Positions 22,642-34,919 of a DNA stretch of 64,000 nucleotides are shown one piece after another (position 1 is the first letter of the stretch; each line of letters starts with the position of its first letter). The stretch spans positions 5,158,244 through 5,222,243 of the forward strand of contig CM026423.1 in NCBI GenBank assembly GCA_014871385.1, given 5' to 3'. The translations under genes and the position numbers were made by a program. Below the pieces are notes generated by a model. The model was not told where the DNA came from. It worked only from the letters and a program-made list of their open reading frames with translations, and made no database searches. Source of the stretch: Ceratodon purpureus (Eukaryota; Streptophyta; Bryopsida; Pseudoditrichales; Ditrichaceae).

Positions 22642-25400
22642 TTCTTTCACAAACAATTCCTTTATCCAATAAATAAACAAAAATGTTCTCATGCTGACAT
22701 ACATAGAAATTAATATAACATCTTAAATGTTAAGTAATTTCAATTGTATTGAAACAAAATGGTCATGGTACTGTTTGCAATTCTGAATTAAATTTTTTAC
22801 TTTTGTAGAGATCATTAAGAATCGAAATATCATAATTCAGGATAGCTGATTTCGAATAGCATCTTACAATTTCAGTGTTAAAATATCAACCAAAAAACCC
22901 AAATATCCTCTGCAATTCTACCGGTATGTGGTCAAGAACATGAAAAGACAGAAAAATTCTAGAGCATCTCCTTTCATCTCACTCTCACACAGTAAACTCA
23001 AATAAAGTGAATTTTTTCAAATAAAAAAATATCACGTTTTGATCCATTTGTCACGCTGCATCAGTAATTCCTCACCAAATGCTTTAATTCCCTCATGGGA
23101 AAAAGGGCCCTTTGAATTCAAAATGGCATTATAGTTGCACCTAACCCAATTGTTTATCATATTTATTCCGGCACAAATAATCCCCAATGCCCCATACCGT
23201 TTATTTTTTCAACTCATCACAGCTTTGTCTACTCATCACAGCCCACAACAAAATCCTAGGGCGTGAAACCTGCCGTTTTTGGGATTTTTATTGTCCTCAC
23301 CTCAACTAAAATTAACCCATGTCGCCAAATTCTCATTTTTCATTCCACCCCCTAATTTATCCACAAAAACCATCCATCCTCCTCCAAACCCACTCACTCA
23401 GATCCTCCACCATGACGTCAGAGATCCAACATGGTAATACAAAAAATGGGATTATCCATGGGGTGGATGTTTATAGCAAACAGTCATTTGGCCAGTTGGG
23501 TTATGGACAAAAACCAGATTCCTGTTTGGGTTTCTTTTTGGAGCAGGATGGTTGTCATTGGGTCCGGATTGGAAAGTGTGCGTGATCCTTTGTATGTTTA
23601 GAAAGTGTTCATAAAAAAATTTGGATGGGAGCCTTTTCCATTCACGAGGGCCACATGTTATGGGTGGATGTTTGATTAGCCCTTGAGTGTGGGCTAATTA
23701 AAGTGATGGTTTTCTGGATGGACTTCAGAGGTTTATGATAACTTGTAGCTTAATTCATGGCCATGGGGAGGCTCGGTGACTAGACCAAAGTGTTGGAGAG
23801 TTGTCTAAAGTGCAAAGGGAATGTGTTGGTCTGAACAACTTGGTCATGACATTGGATGATCTGAAGAGGCAACCTTGGGGCTTCTCCTGTTGGTGGAAAC
23901 ATTGTGGGGAAAGGGGGTTTTGCACAAAGCACATACTAAATGAGTTTGTATCCAGTGCCCGACTGCCCGTATGTGATTCAAAGCTGACTGCACTAGTGTT
24001 GAGATTTCATCCAGGTTGATTGAAATGGTGCTGGTGTAATATGTTGTGTAAGTGATGATTTTATGCCCCCTTTCCCAGGTGTAGACTACTTGCGCATTGT
24101 TCATCTTTCCTACCATCTAGAAATCAGTGTAGACGCTGAAATGAAAAAACTTCAACATTATCATTGCCTTCTGAAATCACTTGATTTTATTGGCAATTAC
24201 CTTATGACCTTGTAATACTTCGGTCAATCTGTGTTATGTTTACTAATTTATAAAACTGAAGAAGGTCTCTCACATTTAAGAAGGAAACACTTATAAATTT
24301 GTTAGAAAAAGTCTTTTGAATATAGATATTATATATTGTAAGAAATAAATGTATCACTTCAATTATCATACCCTTTTAGTTGATTATTTTAGTATTATTT
24401 TTTTATCTTGAATTCCAGTATAGTTCGTAAATATCACCTTTAAAAATTGAACTTTCATGATTATATTGTCATCAAAATTCGAAGAAGAAATTTTTGCTTT
24501 AAGGATTAGGTTATTTAAATCTCGAGTGAACCAAAGGATTTTTTTTCATCCACATCATCTACAACAAGTCTTCCATGAGATTATATAAACAAAATTTCTA
24601 TATCTTATTTCTATCTTCACCTACGACAATCCAAAAGTACTGCTGTTTTTCTTGGTAAAAAAACATTGGGCCGTTAAGGATCAACATTCTAGAAGTTGAA
24701 TGATTTTTTTGAAAATAAATTTGAACAAAGAGTCTACCTTTCACTAAAGAATACATGATATTTACATGTGCATATTCACAAAATTCCAAGATCCAACTTC
24801 CCATACACATCTATACATCACAAACAAAAAAATATCTCATTCAACCCATTAACTTATTTTTTATTAAAAAACCAAAAAGAATCCAAAACTTATAAAAAAC
24901 CTATATATTCATGTAACTTCAAACAACTATACACACACACAAAATATACATAAAACCATAAAATCAAAACCTAATGCAATTTTTAATAATAAAACCCATA
25001 AAACACAAAGCACCTCCTCCAACAACCCACGGTAAAAAGGCAAGTACCCGAAACGAAATTCAAACCTAGCGCAACAAAGTAGCACACCCGAAACCCGCCC
25101 ACCGTAATTGACCAGAGAGCAAACGCATACGATCTGATCCCAGTACAGTACGAATACTAGTACAGTACAAATACAACCCCAACGCAAAGCCCACCACAGC
25201 ACAGCAGTGACGAGGTGAAATATCATCTCCCCCTTGATGGCCCCAGTGGATGAACCACGCCATCCTCACCCTCTCCTCATCCACACCTCATCCTTACATT
25301 CATCACCACATTCATCCATGTGGAGATAGAGGAGGGATGAAGGGGCGAGGCTGCGAGGCTGCGATGCTACAACCATGCGGCGATTCCGAGGCCAAACTTT
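22642..25400. other. AT-rich intergenic DNA, no gene recognised
   Basis: Short open frames at 23319-23585 (88 residues) and 23801-24019 have no recognised domain and no supporting signals. The 24,500-24,950 part is very AT-rich. From about 25,000 GC content rises towards the leader of the gene at 26,376. Confidence 0.5.
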
Positions 25401-25429
25401 TTTTTTCGATTCCAACAGTTTGCAGCGCT

Positions 25430-26375
25430 CTCTCTCTCTCGCTCGCTCACTCTCATGCGCACTCTCACTCTCGCACTCCCTTCCCTCGGAGCCGCACCGT
25501 CACGAGTGAGTACCTCACCTCACCTCGCACCTTCCACCTTCCCCGCACTCCATATCTCTCGTCTTATGCTCCTCTTCTCTTGCCGTTCTCTTCTGTTCTG
25601 TTGTTTGTGTTTGTTAGAGAGGGTTGTCTTGGGAAGGGGGAAGGGGGAAGGGGGGAGGGTGTTTGGTTGAGGGAGAGGGGGTGGGGAGGGGAGCAGGATA
25701 GGGAGGTGAGGTGTTTTGGTGATGCGGTGTTGAGGAGAGGGAGGGTTGTGAAGTTTTCGCGCTTTGTTGACGAGGGGGTTGGTGGTGTGGTCGGTGTGGG
25801 GAATTTGTTTTGTTTTGCAGGATTAGGGTTCGGGGTTAGGTTATGGTTTTTGCGTTGCCGGTGGAGTAGCGGCGCGGGAGGGGATACGACGGGGACTGGC
25901 TTCACGCCGGTATGTGTGGCGATGTGGTTTCTGTGATGTTTTGAGGGTTGGTGGTGTTTTTGAGTTTTTGAGTTTTGGTTTTGGGGTTGGTGGGGGAGGG
26001 GGGGAGTTTTTGAGGGGGTGGGGATTTGGTGTGGTGGTGTGTGGAGTATTAACGGGATGCGATCTTGTTTGGTGGTTTGGTTTGTGGTGGGTGCAGGATG
26101 TGAATACCGCGTTTTTTTGTATATATATATATGAGGCGGCTGTACATTGAGAGATCAAATTTTGTACATTTTCGGATCGGTGTTTGATATCGCGGGGAGA
26201 TTATGCTCAAATTGTAAATGTGCTGAAGTATATTTCAGCCTTGAGCGGTGTTGTGCATTCGTTGGGGAGAGGTGAGGGCTGTTTGTTCAAATCGGCAAAG
26301 CTGGATATTGCAAGGAATATAGGTGGAGTCCAGCAGTTGGCTGGGGCTTGGAGTTCGTTGGAGAACCGTCCAGAT
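25430..26375 (+). promoter_or_regulatory. CT-rich leader region with probable 5'-untranslated intron
   Basis: A CT/CTCTCG-rich tract begins at about 25,430, as is common near plant transcription starts. It is followed by GC-rich sequence to 25,910. A donor-like GTATGTGTGG lies at about 25,911 and an acceptor-like GGTGCAG at about 26,091-26,097, suggesting an intron in the leader of the gene at 26,376. G-rich runs at 25,630-25,690 are strand-biased low-complexity sequence. Confidence 0.45.
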
Positions 26376-27141
26376 ATGGGCATGAATGACGGGAGGCGAC
26401 CCCTCACGGGGTTTCGAGTGGAGGGTAATGACGAAGAAGTCATTTGTCCGAAGCCACGGCGGCCTTCCAACATCTCGTGTCCTGTGAACGACTATATTAA
26501 ACCTTCGAGACGGCGAAGAAGGTAGGTGGTCGGGATGTGTATGGTGAAGCAGTTGGTTTAGTTATCTTTTTTAGTCGAGTTCTTCTTTTGATGTGTTGCG
26601 AGAATGTCGTGGGCTCATCTGGTTTGTTGTATGTATGGTGTTTGCAGTCAAGCTACTGTCAGACCAGAGGGGGATGCAGGTTTTGAGTTACTTGATATCT
26701 TCCTCAGCAAGGTAAACTTTGTGGTTGTGAATTTGGTAACCTGATCTGTGTACCATGTTTAGCACTGTTTGCGGCTTTCAGTTCATCTCTAAGTCTCTAT
26801 TTGGTTGTTTTCTGGTGCGAGGCCATGTGTCATGTGTGTAGTTTGTTGTTGGTCGCGCTTTGTTATATATTGCTAACGTCAAGTCTGTCGTGCAGGGTGG
26901 CTGTGGAGACATTTCCAGTTTTGGCTGTTCACCCCCATACTTTAGCGGCTCACCTCCAAATCGCTCAGGAAACCCACTGATCCACGATGTGGAGTTTCTG
27001 CAGCAGAGAGCACAGTCAGTGCTGTCGCATCATATCTCTTCTCGTGGACCCACCTCGTTTGGTGGTAACCCAGTTGTGCGAGTGGAAGGGTTCGCCTCTG
27101 CTGGTCCTGATTCTCGCTCCCGTGTGTCCACACTTGCATAA
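26376..27141 (+). CDS. Conserved plant protein of unknown function, 3 exons
   Basis: Exons 26376-26521, 26648-26711 and 26896-27141 give 151 residues. Junctions have GTAGGT and GTAAAC donors, CAG acceptors and continuous frame. Motifs in order: [11 protein letters not shown] (7-17), VICPKPRRP (22-30), [12 protein letters not shown] (about 61-72), then [12 protein letters not shown] (about 82-93) with GNPLIHD. I recall this motif set, especially CPKPRR and SPP-(Y/F)F-x-GSPP-x-R followed by NPL, from a family of small plant proteins with no assigned biochemical role. That recollection is not a search result. The start is the first ATG of the frame; the frame is open further upstream to 26,184 without an ATG. 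No signal peptide or membrane segment. Poly(A)-like AATAAAG lies near 27,777. Confidence 0.8.
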
Positions 27142-30100
27142 CCTTGACTTCGGCTCCTGGAGAACACAACTTGCAGGAGAGTTGTAAGCAAAGGGAAGAG
27201 TGTGTAATTTGGTGAAGGCAATGTCACTGGGATAGTGATAATATTTTTGGTGATGATCTTTTGATACTCCAAACGCTGTCGGATGAATTCAAAGATCCTA
27301 ACAGCACGACTGCTGCTCGGTGGCTGAGACAAGGTACAGAGATGATTTCAGGAATCAGATTTTACTGATTAAGAGGTTTCATACATACGTTTTGTCCAGC
27401 CGTTGTTTAAATTCCCGGGAAAGGCTGACTGTTTTTATTTGAGAGTTTTCATTTGACCCTTGTACACATGATGGAGCAGATTTAGTGAGACATTTAGTGA
27501 GCCGCTGTGAGGAAACGAGCAAATTATGCAACACGACCATGAACTGGTATCTTGCATATCCTAATTTTTGGGTTATTTCCTTGAAAGGGAGAGAGAGAGA
27601 GAGGGAGAGAGAGTACATGAGTTTCCAATTTAGTTGTCCAATTTTTTTTTGACGGCCTTTAGTCTTGTACAGACATGTGAACCTGTAATCTTACTGTAAC
27701 CGTTTCTCAATCAGATGTTTCTGTAATTTACGAGCTCGCCTTCTGAGCTCCAGCTTGTACCACAACATTTGTGAAAATAAAGCATCCACTACATTGTTAT
27801 ACATTTTTTAGTAGAATGGTTTTGTCCAAAGCATTTTGTTGTTTTACCTGTATGTATTCTAACTGATCATTGTACTCAAATATTTGATTCTCACTATCTT
27901 GATTTTGATTTTGATTTTAGATATTGTTGTGCTGTAGCAGCATGCAACTTTTTTGACTTGGGTTTCACTTCATATCCTTGGTGGTGAAGTTCAAAGTCGT
28001 ATTTTTTTTGATCTATTACGCAAATTGACGTAAAGCTGTGTACGAACCTTTAGTCACTGGTGTGTTCAGAAATTGTCCACTAACTTAGTGCAGATATGTT
28101 CTGCTGCCGTGGTGGTACTTGAAGTTTGAAATGGTTGTTCTCCACTGAAAGTGACTGCTGTGGTGGGTAACATTTCTTTGCTGATAAATTATCTATGTAT
28201 CAACGAATGTTGAAACTATTGAATCTTAGGTGAATATTAGTGTGCATCCCGAGCTGGATCTCGTAATACTGATGCACAAACTTTTCATGTGTCCTAAAGG
28301 ACAGCGCAATGCTCAGATCCTCGTTCACATCGATATTCTTCTTGCGTAAAATTATTCACTACTACGTGTCTCTATGATGAGATATGATAGGATAGATATG
28401 ACACAACTTTCGGCCAATCGAAGATTGAACTGTTCCAAGACGACTCGTTTGAACCATGTGGAGTACATGACGCTTATCCAATACCTTTGATCAAGGTTGT
28501 ACCAAGCCGGGGTCCTATTCAAACTTCAGAACTTCAGGAAAACTGGATTGCTACGGCAGTGTAACGCATCCAAAAGCAATTTTTGCCTGCTATTGATGAC
28601 TATACTTGACACTCGAACATTACATCAGATCATGACAGATACTGTATGGGCAAAATAAAACGGAACTGGACTCAAATGAGAATGATAGCCAAACACGCTC
28701 TCCATGATTTTCTCAAAAACTATTCGCACAAGGCAAGGCTGTACCGACAACTGATGTTAAAGATGTTCACATACAGCGCATAAGCTCTCAAGAAATCAAT
28801 TCATATAAAGCAATCAACTTTGCTCTATTCATTCACAGCAGAGCACAGTATTTACTGGAAAGAATCATGAAATCAGACACACTGGAACCTGCATTCAGCA
28901 GTATCATGGTTTAAAACTTGGTGAACTTGAACAAATTCGTCTCAAGCTTCACAATCCCTGGTCTTCCCAAATAGCTTTCAAATGATCCTAAAAAGGAAGA
29001 TGCTTCAGTCTTTCTTCGTCTTTCATGGAAATGTGCTTAAGGTGGAGTGCCATGATCGCGGTTGTTCAAATCCAAGATGATGGTTGTCAAGCATCGTCAA
29101 TAATCCAGATTCCTCCTGACAGCAAGAACACCAACGATTTACTTCATGCGTACTGTGTAAGCAATCAGCTCCAGACAACTTGCGCAGGGGAGAAGGACAG
29201 ACTGGTAGAAGGATTTGGACAAGTGGCAGCAATTAAAACCAACCACCGCTTACACTGTGTGGTGGAATCCTTGCCTCCATCACGTGCCATCACGCATATC
29301 TACCCAAGAACCAACATGTACAAATCAACATTGATCTAGAGTGAATCCCAGCACAAAAGCCCTTTAGAAACTGATCTGTATCAGTCATAGTTTCTTAAAC
29401 CAACAATGAGTACCCTTCTTGTCCATAAATAACATAACATCAAACTGCAAATATCCTATGGCTAGGTTATACAACATATGAAGAGTAAACAACTGAGTAA
29501 ACAACTGAGCAGTAAAGGATACATATGAAAACGAGGAGTACCAACTATCAAGAATTACACGTGCTCTCTTTAAATGAGATGTGTAAGAGGCTGTTTCCAT
29601 GTGAGTCTTCTGCTCAGCCGAGATCTAAAATCTAACGAAGCGGAACGGTTAGGCAGCCCATCCACCCCACCCTGTCAGCTTCTCAACCACTAGATCTTAG
29701 GCAGAACGGAGCAATGGAGCTGAAGACCCGCATGAAAACATGCTCTTAGATAACAACTCAGACGAGTGTCCAAAGGTTCTAGAAGTTGAATACTTGCATC
29801 GTCATTGTATCTTACAACTCAAACCTCACATTCGGATAAGAAACCAGTAAAGGATACGCTTTCAATTTGAAGTTGTTTAACAGTCAAAATATTTACAAAC
29901 AAAAATACTACAAATATTTGAAAATCACTTCCCGAAATCTTAACCAGCTTGAAAACAACACAAAGTAATACAGAATCAACTATCTTTAAAACTAGTATGG
30001 TTAGAGGTTCAGACAAGGAGAGGAGTGACAAAAAAATTTAAAAAACGAAAAAAAAAACCCATAATATTTGACACCAAAACACCGAGTGGCAGTGATTTTG

Positions 30101-31187
30101 CAAGATGAAATGGCATTAAATTCTTTTTTATTGACGTATTCTTGATAAAGTCAAATATTGGAAAGTAATAATGCTTTGGATTAAATAGAAACAGATTCGC
30201 ACCTATGCGCTATGTGCCGTCCTCACCGTCTGATGTCCACCAACCCACATCACACTCGTGAGCTACAATATGTCAACTCTATTCCAGCTTTCATCTAAAT
30301 TTTATTCAAGTCTAAAAAATTGGGAACAAGAAATAGATGTGAGCACAGAAAGAAGACACAGTCCCCGTAAAAAAGGCAGTTCAGAAAGATTGGAAGAAAT
30401 ACATCTGAAAGACTTCAAAACAGAAGTATAATTCCAACCAAAGGTTCATAATCCCATGTCTCCTACATTAGTCCAAATGTGGTCAAATTATTACTATAGC
30501 TATCTTCGTATACTTCAATTTGTTACCAGCAGTAAAAGACATGAATTTTAAAATCCCGAACCATGTCAGCCTTTGTGGCCAATAAACCTGTAAGAAATTG
30601 CTGCGACCATACAGTAGATTAAAAGCGTGCTTGCGCTCTTAAAATTCTGTGTGAAGGCAAGCTCCGCACAGAATAATGGGTAGCCTTTCAAACAGACCGA
30701 TACCTGAGACTGGATTTCGCAGATAGTCCTAGGCTCATCGATCTCTGAAAGGCAGCTCTATTGATAACTTGCTGATTCTAAACTTCCTAAGAAAGAAACT
30801 CCAGAAGTGCACTGAATTGCTCCCCAAGAAAAAAGTCAGTGCCTCCAATAATTACAAAGACACCCACATTCGATGCATAAACCTAATTTGTATCCCGTGT
30901 CTCCATTATGTGTCCCTTCACAGCACAAACGGGCAACCCGTCTAGAAGCACATATCATGTAAATATTCACGAAGTTCGCAGAATCTAACCACAAATAGTT
31001 ACAATTTCCTTGAGCTATGCGTTTGTTCACCCAGGGTTCACCAAACAAAGAACAGAAGAAAAATCCCCATTCTCAATTCCCATGCAAGCAATAAACCACA
31101 CACCATTCTCCCAGGCAACAATCCTCGTGAAGCATTATATAATTCCTTGACGTGCATGATAGCAGCAATCAGTTGGTGAGAATACCA
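27142..31187. other. Intergenic stretch including 3' untranslated regions of both neighbours
   Basis: The first 650 bases are the likely 3' untranslated region of the gene ending at 27,141 and include a GA-rich run at 27,590-27,617. The last several hundred bases are the likely 3' region of the minus-strand NFD6-like gene. Between them (about 27,900-30,700) there is no supported gene or repeat with clear ends. Confidence 0.5.
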
Positions 31188-31830
31188 TCAGGAAATATCC
31201 ATGTGCGTACCCTGGAGGAGGGCGCCAGCCGACGAGCGCAGCTGCGACACCATTCGCGCTGAAGCTGTCGCATTGTGCAAAGGCAGCAGGGACTGGATCA
31301 TGGCCACTTCCCCGGGTAACCTATCAATCCACAACATCAAAAATCATAAACCAGGTAGCAATCAACTCATCCTGCCTATCCAAAACTTAAAAAAATCAAA
31401 CAGAAACCACACTCAACCCATCCTAAACATGCACCAGTATGTGAGCCCAATATCAACATCTCACGCTTCACCATGCCCTCATCACCCCGACCTTCATCTC
31501 CAATTCAACAAAGCCCAAAACAAAAACAATGCCCTCAAAATCCAGTCATCGAAGAACATCACACAATTCAAATCATCACAACCCGCAACATTCAGGAAAA
31601 AAAATTTAAAAAAATCCCACACACCTTCCAAAGAAAGCCCCCGGCCTCCGAGACTCCATGAAAAACGACTTAGGCGAGGAGAAGCTCGAAGACGGAGCAG
31701 AAGATCGAGGCGCTGCTGCTCTCGCTGCAGCTCCCATCTCACCAGCAGCTCCCTGGCTCCCACAAAACCGCCCCGCCGCTCTCGCAGTATTCACAAACGA
31801 CCTCGCCATGTGCCGGCTCACACCCGCCAT
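31188..31830 (-). CDS. NFD6-like (NUCLEAR FUSION DEFECTIVE 6 family) small mitochondrial protein
   Basis: Two exons on the minus strand, 31830-31625 and 31320-31188, joined by GTGTGT and ATAG sites, give 112 residues in continuous frame. The N-terminus (MAGVSRHMARSFVNTARAAGR) is Arg-, Ala- and Ser-rich without acids, as in a mitochondrial presequence. A Ser/Pro/Ala-rich middle follows (SSAPSSSFSSPKSF). The second exon has SLLPLHNATASARMVSQL, matching the SMLPYHTATASALLTSML-type core of the NFD6 family. In Arabidopsis, NFD6 is a mitochondrial protein needed for polar nuclear fusion in the female gametophyte. The C-terminal end (after LLQG) is uncertain because a GTACGC donor there could lead to another exon. 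A 42-codon upstream ORF (31969-31841) precedes the start in its leader. Confidence 0.75.
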
Positions 31831-31969
31831 TGCGTACTCCTCAAACTCCACAAAAAATTGCCCAAAACGAAACACCAACTGCTCCAGATTCCGCAAAACT
31901 GGACTCTCTTCCTCCAAAATCTGAAACTACCAGTTGAAGAGCTTCAACTAGGGTTTTAGAATCAGCCAT

Positions 31970-32228
31970 GGTCTGAAATCAGCCTCGTAATGGTGATTAG
32001 AGCGGCAATCAAGGCTGGTGTTGATGATCTCGAGCTAGAAATGTTGCCCTTGTCTAGATATCCGAGGATGGGAGTTGTGAGGTTTCGATGTGGGATAGGT
32101 GTTCATAAACCCTGCCTAGGGTTGGCTGCAGAGCGCCAGTCTTCGAAGCTTCAGTTTCAGTCTTCCAGGAACTTCGCTCCGGATCGGTGCCGGTGCCTGC
32201 TGCGTCTTCCACAGCGCTTGCCCGGGAG
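31970..32228. promoter_or_regulatory. Shared divergent promoter of the NFD6-like and ACP genes
   Basis: The NFD6-like gene reads left from 31,830 and the ACP gene reads right, with its first non-coding exon ending at the GTATGT donor at 32,229. Both leaders must therefore start within about 31,950-32,200, leaving a very short shared intergenic region. It is of mixed base composition without a clear TATA box. Bidirectional activity is inferred from geometry. Confidence 0.55.
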
Positions 32229-32696
32229 GTATGTCATTGTTCATCATCTTCTCTTCATTTGGGTCCCTGTTTAGCGCATGCTTTGGGCTGTTTTTTGTGA
32301 GGTGCGAGGTCGGGGAATGGGTTTCTTGCATTGGATTTCGTTTTTTGGGTGGTTTGGGATTTGCCATTTCGGTTTAGGGATGCAGGGTTTTAGTTTCTGT
32401 ATTGGGTTGTTTCGTGATTGATCGTTGTTAGGGTTTCGGGATTTGGAGTTCTTGTGATGAATCTTGCTCTAGGGTTTGCGTTTTTTTATGGAATTTGGTT
32501 TTGTGTTTGTTGTAATGTGATTGGGAGGGTGTGTTTTTGGGGTTTGGGAATGTGAGATTATTTTTTTCTGGTTTGATTGTGATGATACTGTGGGCGTTTC
32601 TTAATTTTGGGTATTGGGCATTGGTTTTTGGTGTTGTGTAGGGATCTGAGGTTTGGCGTCAGTTTTTGAGGAGCGGAATTGGACGAGAAGATCAAA

Positions 32697-33757
32697 ATGC
32701 AGGCTGTGCGAGCTGCCGTGTTGAAGCGCATGCGGGTGGGAGTGGCTGCGCCGTGGGTGCAGGCCCCTGTCTTCACGAATGGCTTCAGCCTCTTCTCTAC
32801 CGAGGCTCAAGGGACGTACTTGGACAAGAGCGCCGTCACCGACCGCGTCTTGAACGTTGTCAAGAAAATGCAGAAAGTTGATAGTGCTAAGGTATTGTAT
32901 CCTGATCAGCGTATGAATTCCCGGAACTGTGGTGATGTTTTCATGGATGTGTAAGACAATGCGTAACTTATGTATGCTCGTGAATGCCGCATGGCATGTA
33001 GTAGAGCTTTGATCCATATCATGGAATTGACGGACGGCATGTTGTTTCAGTGAGTTTAGGGTTGAAAGTCTTTAATGTTGCGTCATTGCGGTATCTCAAT
33101 ATCGAATTTGATTTTGGTAATTTCGCCGGTAAAGATTTTCTTTAGATGGCGTGAAGGCGAGTGATTTGTAAGCCTAATATTAGTCGATATGTGCAGGTCG
33201 GTGTTGTCGCTCTGTTGCTCGTAGTCAATTAGAATTTCCATGACTATTCTCTGATTGATTCTTTTCTTTGATTCCTGCTTATCAGTCTAGGTTCTGCCCT
33301 GTCTGGTGGTGGAGGAGGTGCCTGTCTGTTTGTCTTTAAGATTCTTTGGTTCGTTATGGGTCTTCTCTCGTGTGTGCCCGTTGCAAGGAGGTGGCAGATA
33401 ACTATGGATTATGAACCGTTCATAATTATTCCTGAGATCTGCATTTGAAATAATACTGCTGCCATGATTTCTTAGTGCGATGTGGAAGGGTTCTCGTGGT
33501 GTTGATTATCGTACCAAAGTACATCGCATTGCATGTTGAGTACAAAAAGAGGCTAAGATAATTTCATGTGGTTGCAACAGGTGACTCCCAGTGCGCACTT
33601 CCAAAACGACTTGGGACTTGACAGCTTGGACACCGTGGAGGTCGTCATGGCCTTCGAGGAAGAGTTCGCTCTCGAGATCCCCGACGCAGACGCTGACAAG
33701 ATATTCTCTTGTGCCGACGCTATTGACTACATCGCTTCTCAACCCCGAGCAAAGTAG
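32697..33757 (+). CDS. Mitochondrial acyl carrier protein
   Basis: Carries acyl intermediates of mitochondrial fatty-acid synthesis (octanoate for lipoate) on a phosphopantetheine arm and in many eukaryotes is also a complex I subunit. Exons 32697-32891 (65 codons) and 33581-33757 (58 codons plus stop) give 123 residues. An additional intron in the leader (32229-32641) is supported by GTATGT and TGTGTAG sites. Residues 1-35 are a basic mitochondrial presequence ([15 protein letters not shown]). The attachment site is Ser80 in DLGLDSLD, followed by the helix [18 protein letters not shown] and the [15 protein letters not shown] end, all typical. Length and the position of the intron ahead of the Ser motif fit the family. 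It shares its promoter region with the NFD6-like gene. Confidence 0.95.
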
Positions 33758-33899
33758 AAAGACAAATGACTTATAGTTTTTCTTTTTGCCCATACAGCTC
33801 CTGTATGACAGTTATGTAAACTGTGGCTGTCCTCCCAGTTGGGTAGGCTCTCAGCATTCCAGTAAAGATAAATTCACACAATAATCTTCACAAAAGTTT

Positions 33900-34591
33900 C
33901 ATGCAATCGCATCTCCACTGATCTCAATATTTCATCTTCGTGTTGCCCTTTTTTTTCCTGGTTACAGTCCTTGGTCCTGACAAGAACTCTTCTGATCTAA
34001 ATGTTTGTCCTTCCATTTCCAAACTTTCTATTCCTCCTCCAAAGATCTGAGGTTATGTGTTAACTACTTCACTTGATTCTGAAACATGTACACGAACAAC
34101 CCGCCTTACGAAATCAGGACAACAAACTAATCAACTGGAGCTGCTGGTAATGACCTCTTAACTTCTGAAACAATGGTTGTCATTGAAGAAAGGCCCACAA
34201 ATGTACTGCAACTATATTGGGTTGGTGCTGTGGGTAGGACTGTAGCTTACTTAACGCTCCACCATGTTACTGAATTCCTTCACTGTATCGTGTACACTTT
34301 AATCCATCAACACTGGGCGCAACTTCATTGAACACTTTGACAAAGCTTGACGTAAGCTTTTATCAGATCTAGGTCCAGTTTAGGGATATGATACAACAAC
34401 AGTATCAAGCCTAGCCTTGCTTGGCTTGGCTTGGCTTGGCTGGGCTTGGCTGCTTGAGAAAGGCTTGCAATGAGTCAGCTTTTAAGTCCACTATGTGCAA
34501 GTAAGTAGATGCCTATTATGGTGAAAGACCTCAAAGCTTCATTTGTCCTTGAGATCATAACACCATGGTGTTGAACCCAGTTGACAAGGCT
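33900..34591. other. Intergenic stretch with a (CTTGG)n microsatellite
   Basis: Apart from a run of about seven imperfect CTTGG units at 34,414-34,451 I see no structured element or gene here. An 18-base sequence near 34,228 (TGTGGGTAGGACTGTAGC) recurs at about 34,901. Confidence 0.6.
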
Positions 34592-34805
34592 GATCCGGTT
34601 CACACTCGTGATGCATTGATTCACCTGCGCTACTTATGACAAAGTGAGCCCATAACTTGTGCATAACTTGTTCATGATTAGTGGTTTATTTTTGCAACGA
34701 GATTGTTTGAAAAGTGCACCGGCTCTTTAGCAAGCAAGGGATGGTCTGCTAAGCTGCTTGGGCCGGGGTTCGGTCATTCAATGCAGGCTGAGTGTGAATC
34801 GGATC
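34592..34805. repeat. Imperfect fold-back, about 34-base arms
   Basis: The left arm (34592-34625) and the complement of the right arm (34772-34805) share GATCCG, then TTCACACTC, then TGCATTGA, about 27 of 34 positions, around a 146-base loop. No matching target duplication was found. It could be a small fold-back transposon or a hairpin RNA precursor; nothing visible decides this. Confidence 0.5.
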
Positions 34806-34919
34806 TCGCCCCCTCTGCTGAGTATTCCTGCAGGCGGCAGCTTTATACAGCACACCCTCCCTCGGTTTCAGTTGTCATACTACCTACTGATCCCTCTTTA
34901 ATGTGGGTAGGACTGTAGC

